Shown here piece after piece: positions 1 through 8,891 of a stretch of 64,000 nucleotides of DNA. The DNA is from Rhizobium sp. CCGE 510 (GTDB lineage Bacteria > Pseudomonadota > Alphaproteobacteria > Rhizobiales > Rhizobiaceae). The position numbers and the translations under genes were made by a program. Below the pieces are notes generated by a model. It saw nothing but the letters and a program-made list of their open reading frames with translations, did not search any database and was not told the origin of the DNA. The DNA is taken from NCBI RefSeq assembly GCF_000292525.1, contig NZ_AEYF01000055.1, forward strand, positions 206,271 through 270,270, written 5' to 3'. Position 1 is the first letter of the stretch; every line of letters begins with the position of its first letter.

Positions 1-950
1 GGCCGGCCATCGAGAAACATTGTACCGCCGGCAAGCGCCCTCACACCGAAGATCGCCTGGAGCAGCCGGCTCTTGCCGGCGCCGAGCACGCCGGTCACCG
101 CGACCACCTCGCCTTCATGCAAAGACAGATCGAAGGGTGCGCCTGTCGGCAGCAGGCTGACATCGCGCATTTCGAAAATCTTCGGGCCGCTTGCGGGCCG
201 TGCATCCGGCCGGGCCGCATCCAGCCTGCGGCCGATCATCGTCTCGATGGCGCTCGGAAAATCGATCGGCCGCGAGAAGGTGCCGACGACGCGGCCGCCG
301 CGCATGACGAGCGCGCGGTCGGCAATCGCTTCGAGATCGGCGGTGCGATGCGATATGTAAAGGATTGCCAGTCCCCTCTGGCGAAGGCTCAGCAGAATGT
401 CAAAGAGACGGCGGCTTTCCTCTCCGGAAAGGCTTGCCGTTGGCTCGTCGAGAATGAGGAGATCGGCGCGGTTGGCTAGCGCCCGTGCAATCGCCACCAA
501 TTGCCGGTCGGCGCTGGTGAGGTCGCCGAAATCACGGTCGAGCGGCAGGGTGAAGCCAGCAGCATCGAGTATCGCCTGCGCCGCACGACGGATGCCCGCG
601 CGTGAGACGAAGAAAGGCGTGCTGCGATCGGCGAAACGGTTGAGAAGCAGGACGTCGGCAACGGTCAAGCCGGTCGCGCCGACCAGATCCGTCGACTGAT
701 GCACGGTGACGATACCGGCCCGTGCCGCTTCCGCAGGGCTGCGCGGCGCGAAAAGACGGCCATCGAGACGGACCGTGCCATCATCGGCCGGGAGTACGCC
801 GGAAAGGATCTTGACCAGCGTCGACTTGCCCGCACCGTTTGCGCCCATCAGCGCCACGATCTCGCCGCGATCGATCACAAGATCGGCGCCGACAAGCGCC
901 CGCGTCGAGCCGAAGCTGCGGCTGATATTTTCAATGTGAAGAAGCGGCAT
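1..950 (-). CDS. Sugar ABC transporter ATP-binding protein, RbsA/MglA type (C-terminal part outside window)
   Basis: ATPase energising uptake of a sugar or sugar-like solute at the inner membrane. Translating the minus strand from the ATG at 948-950 gives an open frame to the left edge. Seen: N-terminal NBD with Walker A GANGAGKST (about residue 36), Walker B LLILDEP, the family H-loop (YISHR), then a second NBD beginning with Walker A GVLGAGKS. The signature loop reads LTSADRQL rather than LSGGQ. Tandem NBDs are typical of the roughly 500-residue RbsA family, so about 180 residues are missing. It is divergent from the binding-protein gene at 1181, its likely partner; an AT-rich stretch at 1080-1125 lies between them. 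Confidence 0.9.
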   Translation of the reverse strand, partial: MPLLHIENISRSFGSTRALVGADLVIDRGEIVALMGANGAGKSTLVKILSGVLPADDGTVRLDGRLFAPRSPAEAARAGIVTVHQSTDLVGATGLTVADVLLLNRFADRSTPFFVSRAGIRRAAQAILDAAGFTLPLDRDFGDLTSADRQLVAIARALANRADLLILDEPTASLSGEESRRLFDILLSLRQRGLAILYISHRTADLEAIADRALVMRGGRVVGTFSRPIDFPSAIETMIGRRLDAARPDARPASGPKIFEMRDVSLLPTGAPFDLSLHEGEVVAVTGVLGAGKSRLLQAIFGVRALAGGTMFLDGR

Positions 951-1180
951 CGACAAGATCCGGGACTGCGTTTGTATCGGGAGTGTGCCTCGTTCGGGCG
1001 GTCGAATTCCAGGCACGCATTTCCCCGCCGGACGCTGCCGGGGAAACAAAGAATCTCCCGCAGCCCGCAAAATCGGATCATTTAATCTACTAAAAAGATA
1101 GAGATTATATCTAATAACTTGACGCGTCGCGGGGTTCTGCCTGTCAGACGACGCCTCTTATTGTTAAAAGGAACGCGACG

Positions 1181-2227
1181 ATGAAATCCCTCGCACGGCT
1201 CGCACTGTCTGCCGCCGTCATTCCGTTCATTTTCATTCAAGGCGCAAAGGCCGACGGCCTGTCCGGTGCGCCGGCTCCCTTCGACAAGGGCGGCGTCAAG
1301 GTGGCGTTGATCAGCTACATCTCGGCCGGCGATTTCTTCCAGGCCTATCAGGCGGGCGCCGAGGCCCAAGCCAAGGCACTCGATATCGACCTGCGCATCT
1401 TCCCCGGACGGCAGGATGCCGCCGAGCAGCGCGAGCAGATCCTGCAGGCGATCAACCTCGGCGTCTCCGGCATCGTCATCGACCACGGCTTGCCGGAATC
1501 GCTTAGCGACGTCGTGCAACAGGCGCTCGACAAGGGCATCAAGGTCGTGGCTTTCGACGTCAACCTCAACAACCCCAAAATCCCGCAGGTGGAGCAGAGC
1601 GACCACGAGCTTGCCTCGCTGGCGCTCGAGCAGGTGGTGAAGGACAACGGCAACAGCTTCAACGCCGGTTACGTCTATGTCGCGGGCTTTGCGCCCCTCG
1701 ACCGCCGCAACGAGGTCTGGGACAAGTTCAAGTCGGACAACAAAGGCGTGGTCGAAAAAGCCCGCTTCGGCAATGTCAGCGACACGACGGCAACCTCGAC
1801 CGCCGACCAGGCGAAGGCCGCGCTTACTGCCAATCCCGATATATCGGTCGTCTTTGCCCCCTATGACGAATTCGCCCGCGGCGTAAAACTCGCCGCCAAC
1901 GACCTCGGCATCGCAAGCAAGCTCAAGATCTATTCGGCCGATGTCTCGACGGCCGATATCCAGGAAATCACCGAGGAAGGCAGCCCGTGGGTTGCGACGG
2001 TCGCCACCAATCCGGCCGTGGTCGGCGCCGTATCGATCCGCGCCGCCGCTCTCGAAATCGCCGGCCAGACGGTTCCCCATCAGATTACCGTGAAGCCAAC
2101 GCTTCTGACGCAGGAGAGCCTTCGCGCCGCCGGCGTCAAGACGATCGAGGAGCTGGCAGAAAAGGTTCCCGCCTTCAGCACGAGCGATGCGGTGACCGCC
2201 AGCTGGATCCCGGACAAGCTGTTCTAA
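1181..2227 (+). CDS. Sugar-type ABC transporter periplasmic substrate-binding protein
   Basis: Periplasmic binding protein of the RbsB-like class (Peripla_BP_4), 348 residues. The N-terminus has a Sec signal peptide (basic start, hydrophobic core, cleavage near AKA-DG, residues 23-25). Residues 40-345 carry the alternating beta/alpha pattern of the two-lobe fold, with VALISYISAGDFFQAYQAG at the start of lobe 1. An AAAAGGAA ribosome-binding site lies about 9 nt before the ATG. It faces away from the ATPase at 1-950 and probably serves it; no permease is visible here, so that should lie left of the window. The next gene is a flavin monooxygenase, which hints that the ligand may be a compound oxidised by it rather than a plain sugar. 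Confidence 0.88.
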   Translation: MKSLARLALSAAVIPFIFIQGAKADGLSGAPAPFDKGGVKVALISYISAGDFFQAYQAGAEAQAKALDIDLRIFPGRQDAAEQREQILQAINLGVSGIVIDHGLPESLSDVVQQALDKGIKVVAFDVNLNNPKIPQVEQSDHELASLALEQVVKDNGNSFNAGYVYVAGFAPLDRRNEVWDKFKSDNKGVVEKARFGNVSDTTATSTADQAKAALTANPDISVVFAPYDEFARGVKLAANDLGIASKLKIYSADVSTADIQEITEEGSPWVATVATNPAVVGAVSIRAAALEIAGQTVPHQITVKPTLLTQESLRAAGVKTIEELAEKVPAFSTSDAVTASWIPDKLF

Positions 2228-2305
2228 GGCTTTTCACTTGATCCTTCCGGCGGTGAGCCTACGGCTTCCGCCGGAACATTCCTTTGGAGATTTGGAGTTC
2301 CGCCC

Positions 2306-3514
2306 ATGAGCCAGTCCAATGTCGTCTTCGCGGCCCCCCGCAACCCGACGCGAGAAGACCTCTTTGCCCGTGCCGAGACGATCTCGGCCGACCTTTCCCG
2401 GCGCGCCGCCGAACTCGACCGCGACGGCCGTCCGCCGCTTGCCGAGATCGTCAAGTTGAAGAATGCCGGCCTGCTCAATGCGCTGCATCCGATAGAGATC
2501 GGCGGCGGCGGCCTCGATTGGGTCGACGGACTGCGGCTGGTGCGTATTCTCGCCCGCGGCGAAAGCTCGATCGGCCAGCTGCTCGGCTACCACTATGTCA
2601 ATAGCCAGTATATCTACTGGGCACTCGATGCGGCGCGCGCCCAGGCGCTCGGCAACGAGACGGTGGCGAAGAACCTCTATTGGGGCGCGGCCGTCAACCC
2701 GCGCGACCCCGGGCTGGTGCTGACCCGCCGCGGCAACGGCTATGTGCTGAACGGCCGCAAATCCTTCTCCACGGCGGCGCGGGTCTCGGACTATATCAAC
2801 GCCAACGCCACGCTCGATGACAAGATTGCCGGTTTCGTCGTGCCGACCAACCGTCCGGGCTACGTCGCCAACGACGATTGGGACAATATCGGCCAGCGCC
2901 TGTCCGACAGCGGCAGCGTCGAATTCCACGACTTCCCCGTCTACGAGGAGGATTTGGTCGGTGCGCCCGCTGCAGCCGATGTGGCGCCGCCGGTGCTGTC
3001 GACATTCAATACGCCGCTCATTCAGTTGGTCTTCGTCAACTTCTATCTCGGCACCGCCGAAGGCGCGCTGCAGGCAGCCGTCGATTACGTCAGAACTACG
3101 ACTCGGCCGTGGATCACCTCTGGCGTCGAGCGGGCGGCCGACGATCCCTATATCCTCGAACGCGTCGGCGAATTCACGGCGGCGCTGAAGGCCTCGGCGG
3201 CCCTTGCCGACAACGCTGCATCAGCCGTGCAGGCGGGCCTTGGCCGCGGCCGCGATGTGACGGCGCGCGAGCGCGGCGAGGCGGCGGCGGAAGCCTATGC
3301 CGCCAAGGTCCACGCCACTCATGTGTCGCTCGACATCACGTCGCGCGTCTTCGAACTGACGGGCGCGCGCTCGACAGCCGACAAATTCCGCTTCGACCGG
3401 TTCTGGCGCAATGTCCGCACCCACACGCTGCATGACCCGGTCTTCTACAAGGCCAAGGAAGTCGGTGAATTCGTGCTGAACGACAAGATACCGGAGGTCA
3501 GCCTCTATAGCTGA
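2306..3514 (+). CDS. SfnB/DszC-like acyl-CoA dehydrogenase-fold flavin monooxygenase
   Basis: 402-residue protein of the acyl-CoA dehydrogenase fold, sulfur-acquisition oxidoreductase branch (SfnB, DszC). These enzymes use reduced flavin and oxygen to oxidise sulfur or nitrogen heteroatoms, not acyl-CoA. Family marks: the TTTRPW segment followed by SGVERAADDPYIL (about residues 270-290) and the C-terminal RNVRTHTLHDPV with YKAKEVGEF (about 370-395), which bear the flavin- and substrate-binding side of this branch. It lies 78 nt after the binding-protein gene, probably co-transcribed, and a bidirectional terminator follows. A second paralogue is encoded convergently at 3593-4810. The exact substrate cannot be read from sequence. 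Confidence 0.85.
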   Translation: MSQSNVVFAAPRNPTREDLFARAETISADLSRRAAELDRDGRPPLAEIVKLKNAGLLNALHPIEIGGGGLDWVDGLRLVRILARGESSIGQLLGYHYVNSQYIYWALDAARAQALGNETVAKNLYWGAAVNPRDPGLVLTRRGNGYVLNGRKSFSTAARVSDYINANATLDDKIAGFVVPTNRPGYVANDDWDNIGQRLSDSGSVEFHDFPVYEEDLVGAPAAADVAPPVLSTFNTPLIQLVFVNFYLGTAEGALQAAVDYVRTTTRPWITSGVERAADDPYILERVGEFTAALKASAALADNAASAVQAGLGRGRDVTARERGEAAAEAYAAKVHATHVSLDITSRVFELTGARSTADKFRFDRFWRNVRTHTLHDPVFYKAKEVGEFVLNDKIPEVSLYS

Positions 3515-3537
3515 GACGGTCGTCTTCCATCGACGCA

Positions 3538-3571
3538 AAAGCCCCACCGCCAACTCTGGCGGTGGGGCTTT
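3538..3571. terminator. Bidirectional hairpin terminator between convergent genes
   Basis: A perfect 15-bp stem (3538-3552 with 3557-3571) closes an ACTC loop; the arms begin AAA and end TTT. It lies between the stop codons of the convergent genes at 3514 and 3593 and so can serve both strands. Confidence 0.9.
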
Positions 3572-3592
3572 CGTTTGCAAGCAACGGAGATT

Positions 3593-4810
3593 TCAGAGCG
3601 CGCCGTTTTTCGGCGGCGTCACGCCGTTCAGATGGTAGTTGCCGACGACATGGTATTTCCAGCGCACCGGATCGTGCAGCGTATGGGTGCGGGCATTGCG
3701 CCAGTGGCGGTCGAGATTGAGTCCGGCTTGTACCGACGAGGTTCCGGCAAGCTCGAAGAGCGTATTTGCCGCCTCGATCGCCACCTCCGTGGTCAGCACC
3801 TTCGCTGCAGCGACCGCAAGCGTCGCTGCAATCACCTTTTCCTCCGTCGTCTCGACCTGCGCGGCATCGACCTTGTGGCCGGCGCGCTCGACAAGGGCCG
3901 TTGCAGCTTCGAGCCGTATGGCGATCTGACCGACCTTGGCAATCGTCAGCGGATCGTCGGAAGCGCGCTCAAGGCCGCTATCCATCCAGGGTCGCGATTT
4001 CGTCCTGACGAACTCCAGCGTCTCGGCAAAGGCCGCCCTTGCAATACCGAGATCGACGCCGGCATGAATGATCTGACCGACAGAGCCGATCGTCGTCGGC
4101 CGCTCGAACCCCTTGTGATGGAAGACGACGGAATCGGCGCTGACATAGACATTGTCGAGGATCGTCGTGCCGCTGCCGGTGGTGCGCTGACCGAAACCGT
4201 CCCAGTCGTCGACGATCTCGACGCCTTCGGTGCCCTTCGGCACGAAGGCCATGGTCAGGCGGTCGTCGCCATCGAGCGCAAAGACCGTGATCCAGTCGGC
4301 GAAGAGGACGCCGGTCGAATAGAATTTGCGGCCGTTGATCCGGTAGCCCGGGCCGTCGCGGATGATGCGCGTGTTGTAATGTCCGACCGTCTTGGTGCCG
4401 CGTTCGGAAAGCGCATTGCCGAAACGGTCGCCGGCCAGCACCCGGCCGAAGAAATAACGCTGCTGCTCCTCGCCGCCATCGGTTCTCAGCGCCTCGAGAA
4501 TATAGAAATGGTTTTGCGGGATCTGACCGATCGAACCGTCCGCCTCCGACAGGATCGCGGTGATCTCGGCAAGCACGGCGTTGGAGACGTCGAGCCCGCC
4601 ATATTGCGCGGGCACGGTGATCGCCAGGAGGCCGGACTGGGCGAGCAGATCGAGTTCGGCGAAAGGCAGAATCCGGTCGGCGTCGCGCGCGGCGGCCCGT
4701 GCGGCAAATTGTGCCGCCAGCTTGCGGGCAACTGCGATCGCCTCGTCGTCACTGTCGATACGGTCGGCCACCGGCCGGATCTGGTCTGCTTGCCTCAAAA
4801 CGGTATTCAT
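3593..4810 (-). CDS. SfnB/DszC-like acyl-CoA dehydrogenase-fold flavin monooxygenase (second copy)
   Basis: 405 residues from the ATG at 4808-4810, chosen because GGAGA lies 6 nt upstream; a further upstream in-frame ATG at 4873 lacks a Shine-Dalgarno match. Same family as the protein at 2306-3514: it has TKSRPWMDSGLERASDDPL (about residues 260-280) and RNARTHTLHDPVRWKYHVVG near the end. The SfnB/DszC branch oxidises sulfur or nitrogen centres with reduced flavin. It diverges from the LLM monooxygenase gene at 5133, a pairing common in desulfurisation loci where one enzyme oxidises the sulfur and the other cleaves the C-S bond. That role is inferred. Confidence 0.87.
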   Translation of the reverse strand: MNTVLRQADQIRPVADRIDSDDEAIAVARKLAAQFAARAAARDADRILPFAELDLLAQSGLLAITVPAQYGGLDVSNAVLAEITAILSEADGSIGQIPQNHFYILEALRTDGGEEQQRYFFGRVLAGDRFGNALSERGTKTVGHYNTRIIRDGPGYRINGRKFYSTGVLFADWITVFALDGDDRLTMAFVPKGTEGVEIVDDWDGFGQRTTGSGTTILDNVYVSADSVVFHHKGFERPTTIGSVGQIIHAGVDLGIARAAFAETLEFVRTKSRPWMDSGLERASDDPLTIAKVGQIAIRLEAATALVERAGHKVDAAQVETTEEKVIAATLAVAAAKVLTTEVAIEAANTLFELAGTSSVQAGLNLDRHWRNARTHTLHDPVRWKYHVVGNYHLNGVTPPKNGAL

Positions 4811-5132
4811 CGATGTCTCCAATTCTGACGAGCCTATCGGTGAAAGAAATCGAGCGCGGAGATAAGAGTACAAATTCTATAGATGTGATAGAAAATAAAA
4901 AGTGTTTGCTTATTGGCACTCGGTCGCCGCCCTGATTAATGTTCCAGTCGGGTTCGCGCGAAAACGCGGCCGGAGTAGCAATAAAATTACCCCCGGAAAT
5001 TACCGCGGCCGGCCTCGATTTGAATTCGGCTACCTCCTACTTAAACCGATATCCGATGCTTCACCGCAATCACCGAAGCAAACCGCCCAATGCGGGGCAG
5101 GCGGCCGCCTTGCCCGATCCATGAGGAAAATC
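4811..5132. promoter_or_regulatory. Divergent intergenic region between two monooxygenase genes
   Basis: 322 bp without a supported gene. An AT-rich block at about 4860-4920 probably holds the divergent promoters. TTGGCAC at 4914-4920 resembles the -24 half of a sigma-54 promoter but the -12 half is poor, so I do not call one. No clear operator palindrome was found. Confidence 0.4.
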
Positions 5133-6470
5133 ATGACTCGTCCACGGCAGTTGCGCCTCGGCGCCTTCATGCGTCCCGTCAGTCTGCATACCGGCGCATG
5201 GCGTTATCCCGGTTCCTATCCCGACGCCAATTTCAGTTTCGCCCATCTGAAGTCCTTCGCTCACGCGCTGGAACGGGCAAAATTCGACGCCTTCTTCATG
5301 GCTGATCATCTTGCCGTGCTCAACATGCCGGTCGAGGCGCTCAGGCGCAGCCACACCGTCACCTCCTTCGAGCCCTTCACGCTGCTCTCGGCGCTGGCGG
5401 CGGTGACGGAGCGCATCGGTCTCGTCGCCACTGCTTCCACCACATTCGACGAGCCCTATCACATCGCCCGCCGTTTCGCCTCGCTCGACCACATCAGCGG
5501 CGGTCGCGCCGGCTGGAATATCGTCACCACGTCGAACCCCGACGCGGCGCTCAATTTCGGCCTCGACGAACATGTGGAACATGGCGAGCGGTATCATCGC
5601 GCTCGGGAATTCTACGATGTCGTGACCGGGCTCTGGGACAGTTTCGCCGACGATGCCTTCATCCGCGACCGGGAAAGCGGCCTGTTCTTCGATCCTGATA
5701 AGATGCATGTGCTCGGCCACAGGGGCGAGGAACTCAGCGTGCGTGGGCCGCTCAATATTGCCCGCCCGCCGCAGGGCTGGCCTGTCATCGTCCAGGCCGG
5801 CCAGTCGGATCCCGGCCGCCAGCTTGCCGCCGAGACCGCCGAGATGGTCTTCTGTTCACCGCGTGATCTTGCCGCCGGCAAGGCGCTCTATGACGATATC
5901 AAGGGCCGCATGGCAGCTATCGGCCGCAACCGCGACCACCTGAAGATCCTACCCGCCGCCTTCGTGATCGTCGGCGACAGCATCGACGAGGCACGCGCCA
6001 AACGCGCCACCCTCGACAGCCTGGTGCATTACGACAGCGCCATTGCCTCGCTTTCGATCGCGCTCGGCCATGACGCTTCCGGCTTCGATCCCGATGCACC
6101 GCTGCCCACCGATATTCCAGACACCAATGCCAGCAAGACCGGCCGCGCACAGGTGCTGAGACTTGCGGCGGAAGAAAATCTGACCGTGCGGCAGCTGGCG
6201 CAACGCTATGGCGGTTACGCCGGCCTTGCCTTCGTCGGTACGCCGTCCAGCATCGCCGGCGAGATGGAGCGCTGGCTGGAAGAGGAAGGTTCGGACGGCT
6301 TCAATATCGTCTTCCCCTATTTGCCGCAGGGACTCCTCGACGTCACCGACCGGTTGGTTCCCGAGTTGCAGCGCCGCGGCCTATTCCGCAGCGAATACGA
6401 AGGCACAACGCTGCGCGAGCATCTCGGCTTGCCCCGGCCGGAGAACCGGTTCTTCACGGCCAGCGCATGA
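5133..6470 (+). CDS. NtaA/DszA/SnaA-type LLM flavin-dependent monooxygenase
   Basis: 445 residues from the ATG at 5133, preceded by GAGGA at 5123-5127; the frame stays open upstream to 4902 but without good translation signals. Bacterial-luciferase-like TIM barrel of the nitrilotriacetate/dibenzothiophene-sulfone monooxygenase subfamily: N-terminal LRLGAFMRPVSLHTGAWR, FFMADHLAV, then GGRAGWNIVTTSNPDAALNF (about residues 125-145), all typical. These enzymes need FMNH2 from a separate reductase, which is not seen in the window. It diverges from the SfnB-like gene at 3593-4810 and probably acts in the same pathway of heteroatom (S or N) compound breakdown. Confidence 0.88.
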   Translation: MTRPRQLRLGAFMRPVSLHTGAWRYPGSYPDANFSFAHLKSFAHALERAKFDAFFMADHLAVLNMPVEALRRSHTVTSFEPFTLLSALAAVTERIGLVATASTTFDEPYHIARRFASLDHISGGRAGWNIVTTSNPDAALNFGLDEHVEHGERYHRAREFYDVVTGLWDSFADDAFIRDRESGLFFDPDKMHVLGHRGEELSVRGPLNIARPPQGWPVIVQAGQSDPGRQLAAETAEMVFCSPRDLAAGKALYDDIKGRMAAIGRNRDHLKILPAAFVIVGDSIDEARAKRATLDSLVHYDSAIASLSIALGHDASGFDPDAPLPTDIPDTNASKTGRAQVLRLAAEENLTVRQLAQRYGGYAGLAFVGTPSSIAGEMERWLEEEGSDGFNIVFPYLPQGLLDVTDRLVPELQRRGLFRSEYEGTTLREHLGLPRPENRFFTASA

Positions 6471-6536
6471 GGCGTCGCTGGAGGCCACTCGACCCTTCGC
6501 GCGGCGGAAACGATTCGGTGTCGACCAGCAGTACCA

Positions 6537-7631
6537 TCAGAACTCGACGGTCCTGTTGTCGAAGCTCAAGCGCTGGGGCTCGAATTGCTTTTCGCCTATC
6601 CTGGGATCGAACAGGTCACTTTCGCCCACGATCAGTTCGAGGGGCCAGATGATGTTGCGGCCGTCACCTGGATAGAAATCTTGATAGGCCGGCATGTTGG
6701 CGAGAAGCGTCCGGCCGAGTTCGACGCCGAGATCGTAAAGCGACATGCGGAAACAGCTGAGCGACGGCTGCAGGAACCTTGCGCGCGGGGCGTCACGGAA
6801 GCCGATCACCGCAAGGTCGCGGCCCGGCATGACGCCCGATTCCATCAGGCGGCGGTAAAGACCGATCGCCATCAGCTCATAAATGAGGATGACAGCCGTC
6901 GGCCGCTCTTCGAGCAGAAGCAGTTCATGGGCTGCCTGATAGCCGCCCTGTTCGCTCGATTTAACGCGGATGACGAGCGCCGGATCAAAAGGAATATCGT
7001 GCCGCTCGAGCGCGCGGCGATAACCATCGAGAAAGACATATCCGAGATTGACCTCACTCGACGGCGCAGTGATCGCAATCCGGCGATGGCCGCGCGCGAT
7101 CAGCCGTTCGATGGCACGGTTGGCGACACCTTCGAAATCGAGATCGATCCATGCGGAGTGGCTTGCCGAAAGGCTGCGGCCGAGCGCGACAAAGGGGATC
7201 TTTGCGCGCGCGAGAAGGTCGATGCGCCGGTCGATGCGCTGGGTTTCCGAGATGATCATCGCGTCGACGATGCGCCGCGCCACCATGCGCTTGAGATATT
7301 CATGCGGATCCTCATCACTGGGGCAGGGCAGCATGATAAGGTCGAGCTTGTGGCGGGCAAAGACGCTCTGTAAGCCGCTGGTGACGCCGAGGAAGAAGTT
7401 GTCGGCATTTTCGACCGCCTCGGTGCTGGATTCGATCATCAACCCGATAACCTTCGTCTCCCCTTGCCTGAGGCTCCGTCCCGACTGGTTGGCGACGTAG
7501 CCGAGTTCCTCGGCTGCTGCCAGCACGCGCCGCCGCGTTTCCTCGTTGACATCGGACTTTCCATTCAGCGCCCGGGAGACCGTGCCGATCGAAATATCCA
7601 ACTGTTCGGCAAGCTCGCGAATGCCCGTCAT
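6537..7631 (-). CDS. LacI-family transcriptional regulator
   Basis: 364 residues: LacI HTH at the very N-terminus (IRELAEQLDISIGTVSRALN, about residues 4-23), hinge helix near 50, then a periplasmic-binding-protein-like effector domain. It is transcribed away from the Gfo/Idh/MocA and sugar importer operon beginning at 7846. A perfect 14-bp palindrome at 7786-7799, of the LacI-family type with central CG, sits in the promoter of that operon and is the likely operator. Probable role: repression relieved by the imported sugar or a derivative. The C-terminus converges on the LLM monooxygenase gene, with a 66-nt gap and no hairpin. Confidence 0.92.
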   Translation of the reverse strand: MTGIRELAEQLDISIGTVSRALNGKSDVNEETRRRVLAAAEELGYVANQSGRSLRQGETKVIGLMIESSTEAVENADNFFLGVTSGLQSVFARHKLDLIMLPCPSDEDPHEYLKRMVARRIVDAMIISETQRIDRRIDLLARAKIPFVALGRSLSASHSAWIDLDFEGVANRAIERLIARGHRRIAITAPSSEVNLGYVFLDGYRRALERHDIPFDPALVIRVKSSEQGGYQAAHELLLLEERPTAVILIYELMAIGLYRRLMESGVMPGRDLAVIGFRDAPRARFLQPSLSCFRMSLYDLGVELGRTLLANMPAYQDFYPGDGRNIIWPLELIVGESDLFDPRIGEKQFEPQRLSFDNRTVEF

Positions 7632-7648
7632 CGCTGTTGATTGTCCCT

Positions 7649-7728
7649 AGAGCATGACGCCGAAAACTCTGCGCGGTTTTCGGACGACATCCTGCTCTCC
7701 TTCTCTGATTTAGATCCATTCGGATCTA
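7649..7728. repeat. Rhizobial intergenic palindromic repeat
   Basis: Two adjoining imperfect inverted repeats. The first, 7649-7698, has outer arms AGAGCATG and TGCTCT and inner arms GCCGAAAAC and GGTTTTCGG. The second, 7711-7728, pairs TAGATCC with GGATCTA around ATTC. I recognise the pattern as a common intergenic element of Rhizobium genomes; a count across the genome would confirm it. Confidence 0.6.
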
Positions 7729-7755
7729 GGTCCGAAATTTCGCATTTGGCGTCTA

Positions 7756-7799
7756 TTGACATCGCAAAGTGTTTCCGCCACCATTCGTAAACGTTTACG
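7756..7799 (+). promoter_or_regulatory. Promoter and LacI-type operator of the Gfo/Idh-isomerase-importer operon
   Basis: A consensus -35 TTGACA lies at 7756-7761. The perfect palindrome CGTAAACGTTTACG at 7786-7799 overlaps or follows the expected -10 position and has the central CG of LacI/GalR operators, so binding there would block RNA polymerase. No good -10 hexamer is visible. The regulator encoded divergently at 6537-7631 is the obvious candidate. Confidence 0.7.
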
Positions 7800-7845
7800 G
7801 AGTGCGTGTCACGAGGAGAGTTGGCGCCATTCCCTGGAGGAAATC

Positions 7846-8880
7846 GTGAAATTTAGTGCCATTCTGTGCGGGTGCGGAGCTATGTCAAAAGGTTGGTTGC
7901 GCGCCATCGCTTCCAACCCTCAACTGGCCGAATCCATAGCCATCGTCGGCCTCGTCGATCTCAACCGGGAGACGGCGGAAAAGCTCGCCGCCGAGTTCGG
8001 ACTTAAGGGCGCTGTGATCGGTTCGGACCTGTCTGAGGTCATCGCTGCGACCAAGGCCGATCTGGTCTTCGACATCGTCATTCCATCCGCCCGTTACGAT
8101 GTCGTTTCGACGGCGCTCAAGGCCGGCTGCCATGTGCTGAGCGAAAAGCCGATGGCCGCGTCACTCGCCGAAGGGGCTGCGCTGATCGATCTCGCCGCAG
8201 AAACGGGCCGCATCCATGCGGTCATCCAAAACCGCCGTTTTATCTCGGGCATCAGGCGCCTGCGCCGCTTCGTCGACAGCGGCGCGATCGGCGAGCTCAC
8301 CGGAATCCATTGCGACTTCTTCCTGGCGCCGCATTTCGGTGGCTTCCGCGAGGAAATGGGCAATGTCCTGCTTCTCGACATGGCGATCCACACGTTCGAT
8401 GCCGCCCGTTACGTTGCCGACAGGAAGCCGCTCGCTGTCTATTGCGTCGAGCGCAATCCGAAGGGGTCGTGGTACCGGCACGGCGCTTCGGCCAATGCTA
8501 TCTTCGAATTTTCCGACGATATCGTCTTTACCTATCGCGGCTCCTGGTGCGCCGAAGGCGAGCGCACCAGCTGGGAAAGCCAGTGGCGCCTCGTCGGCTC
8601 GAAGGGAATGCTCGCCTGGGATGGCGAAGAGAGTTTCAAGGCGACCATCGCCGGCGAAGAGCCAGGCCTTTTACGTGGGCACGCTGCCGTAAACGTTCCC
8701 GGTCCGGAGCATGACGAGGAAACCCACGGCCACGCCAGCGTCATCGCCGATTTCATGGGGGCGATCCGCACCGGCAAACGGCCCGAAACGGTCAACTCCG
8801 ACAATATCAGAAGCCTCGCCATGGTCTTCGGTGCGATCGAAAGCGCCAAGACCGGCAAGCGCATCGAAATTTCAGCATAG
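7846..8880 (+). CDS. Gfo/Idh/MocA-family oxidoreductase
   Basis: 344 residues from a GTG at 7846, chosen because GGAGG at 7836-7840 lies at the right distance; the frame is open further upstream into the promoter. NAD(P)-dependent dehydrogenase of sugars or inositols: Rossmann start with ILCGCGAMSKGW (a variant of GxGxxG), the conserved EKPMA motif about 95 residues in, and a C-terminal beta-sheet domain. It is the first gene of an operon with a TIM-barrel isomerase and a sugar importer, under the LacI-type operator at 7786. Likely oxidises the imported sugar; which one is unknown. Confidence 0.88.
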   Translation: MKFSAILCGCGAMSKGWLRAIASNPQLAESIAIVGLVDLNRETAEKLAAEFGLKGAVIGSDLSEVIAATKADLVFDIVIPSARYDVVSTALKAGCHVLSEKPMAASLAEGAALIDLAAETGRIHAVIQNRRFISGIRRLRRFVDSGAIGELTGIHCDFFLAPHFGGFREEMGNVLLLDMAIHTFDAARYVADRKPLAVYCVERNPKGSWYRHGASANAIFEFSDDIVFTYRGSWCAEGERTSWESQWRLVGSKGMLAWDGEESFKATIAGEEPGLLRGHAAVNVPGPEHDEETHGHASVIADFMGAIRTGKRPETVNSDNIRSLAMVFGAIESAKTGKRIEISA

Positions 8881-8891
8881 GATCAAGTGAC

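Noticed and set aside
3575..4828. 417-codon open frame on the plus strand
   Set aside because: Shadow of the SfnB-like gene; the composition is that of a GC-rich antisense frame.
4914..4931. Possible sigma-54 promoter (TGGCAC with downstream GC)
   Set aside because: The -12 element is CGCC rather than TTGC, and no enhancer-binding protein is nearby.
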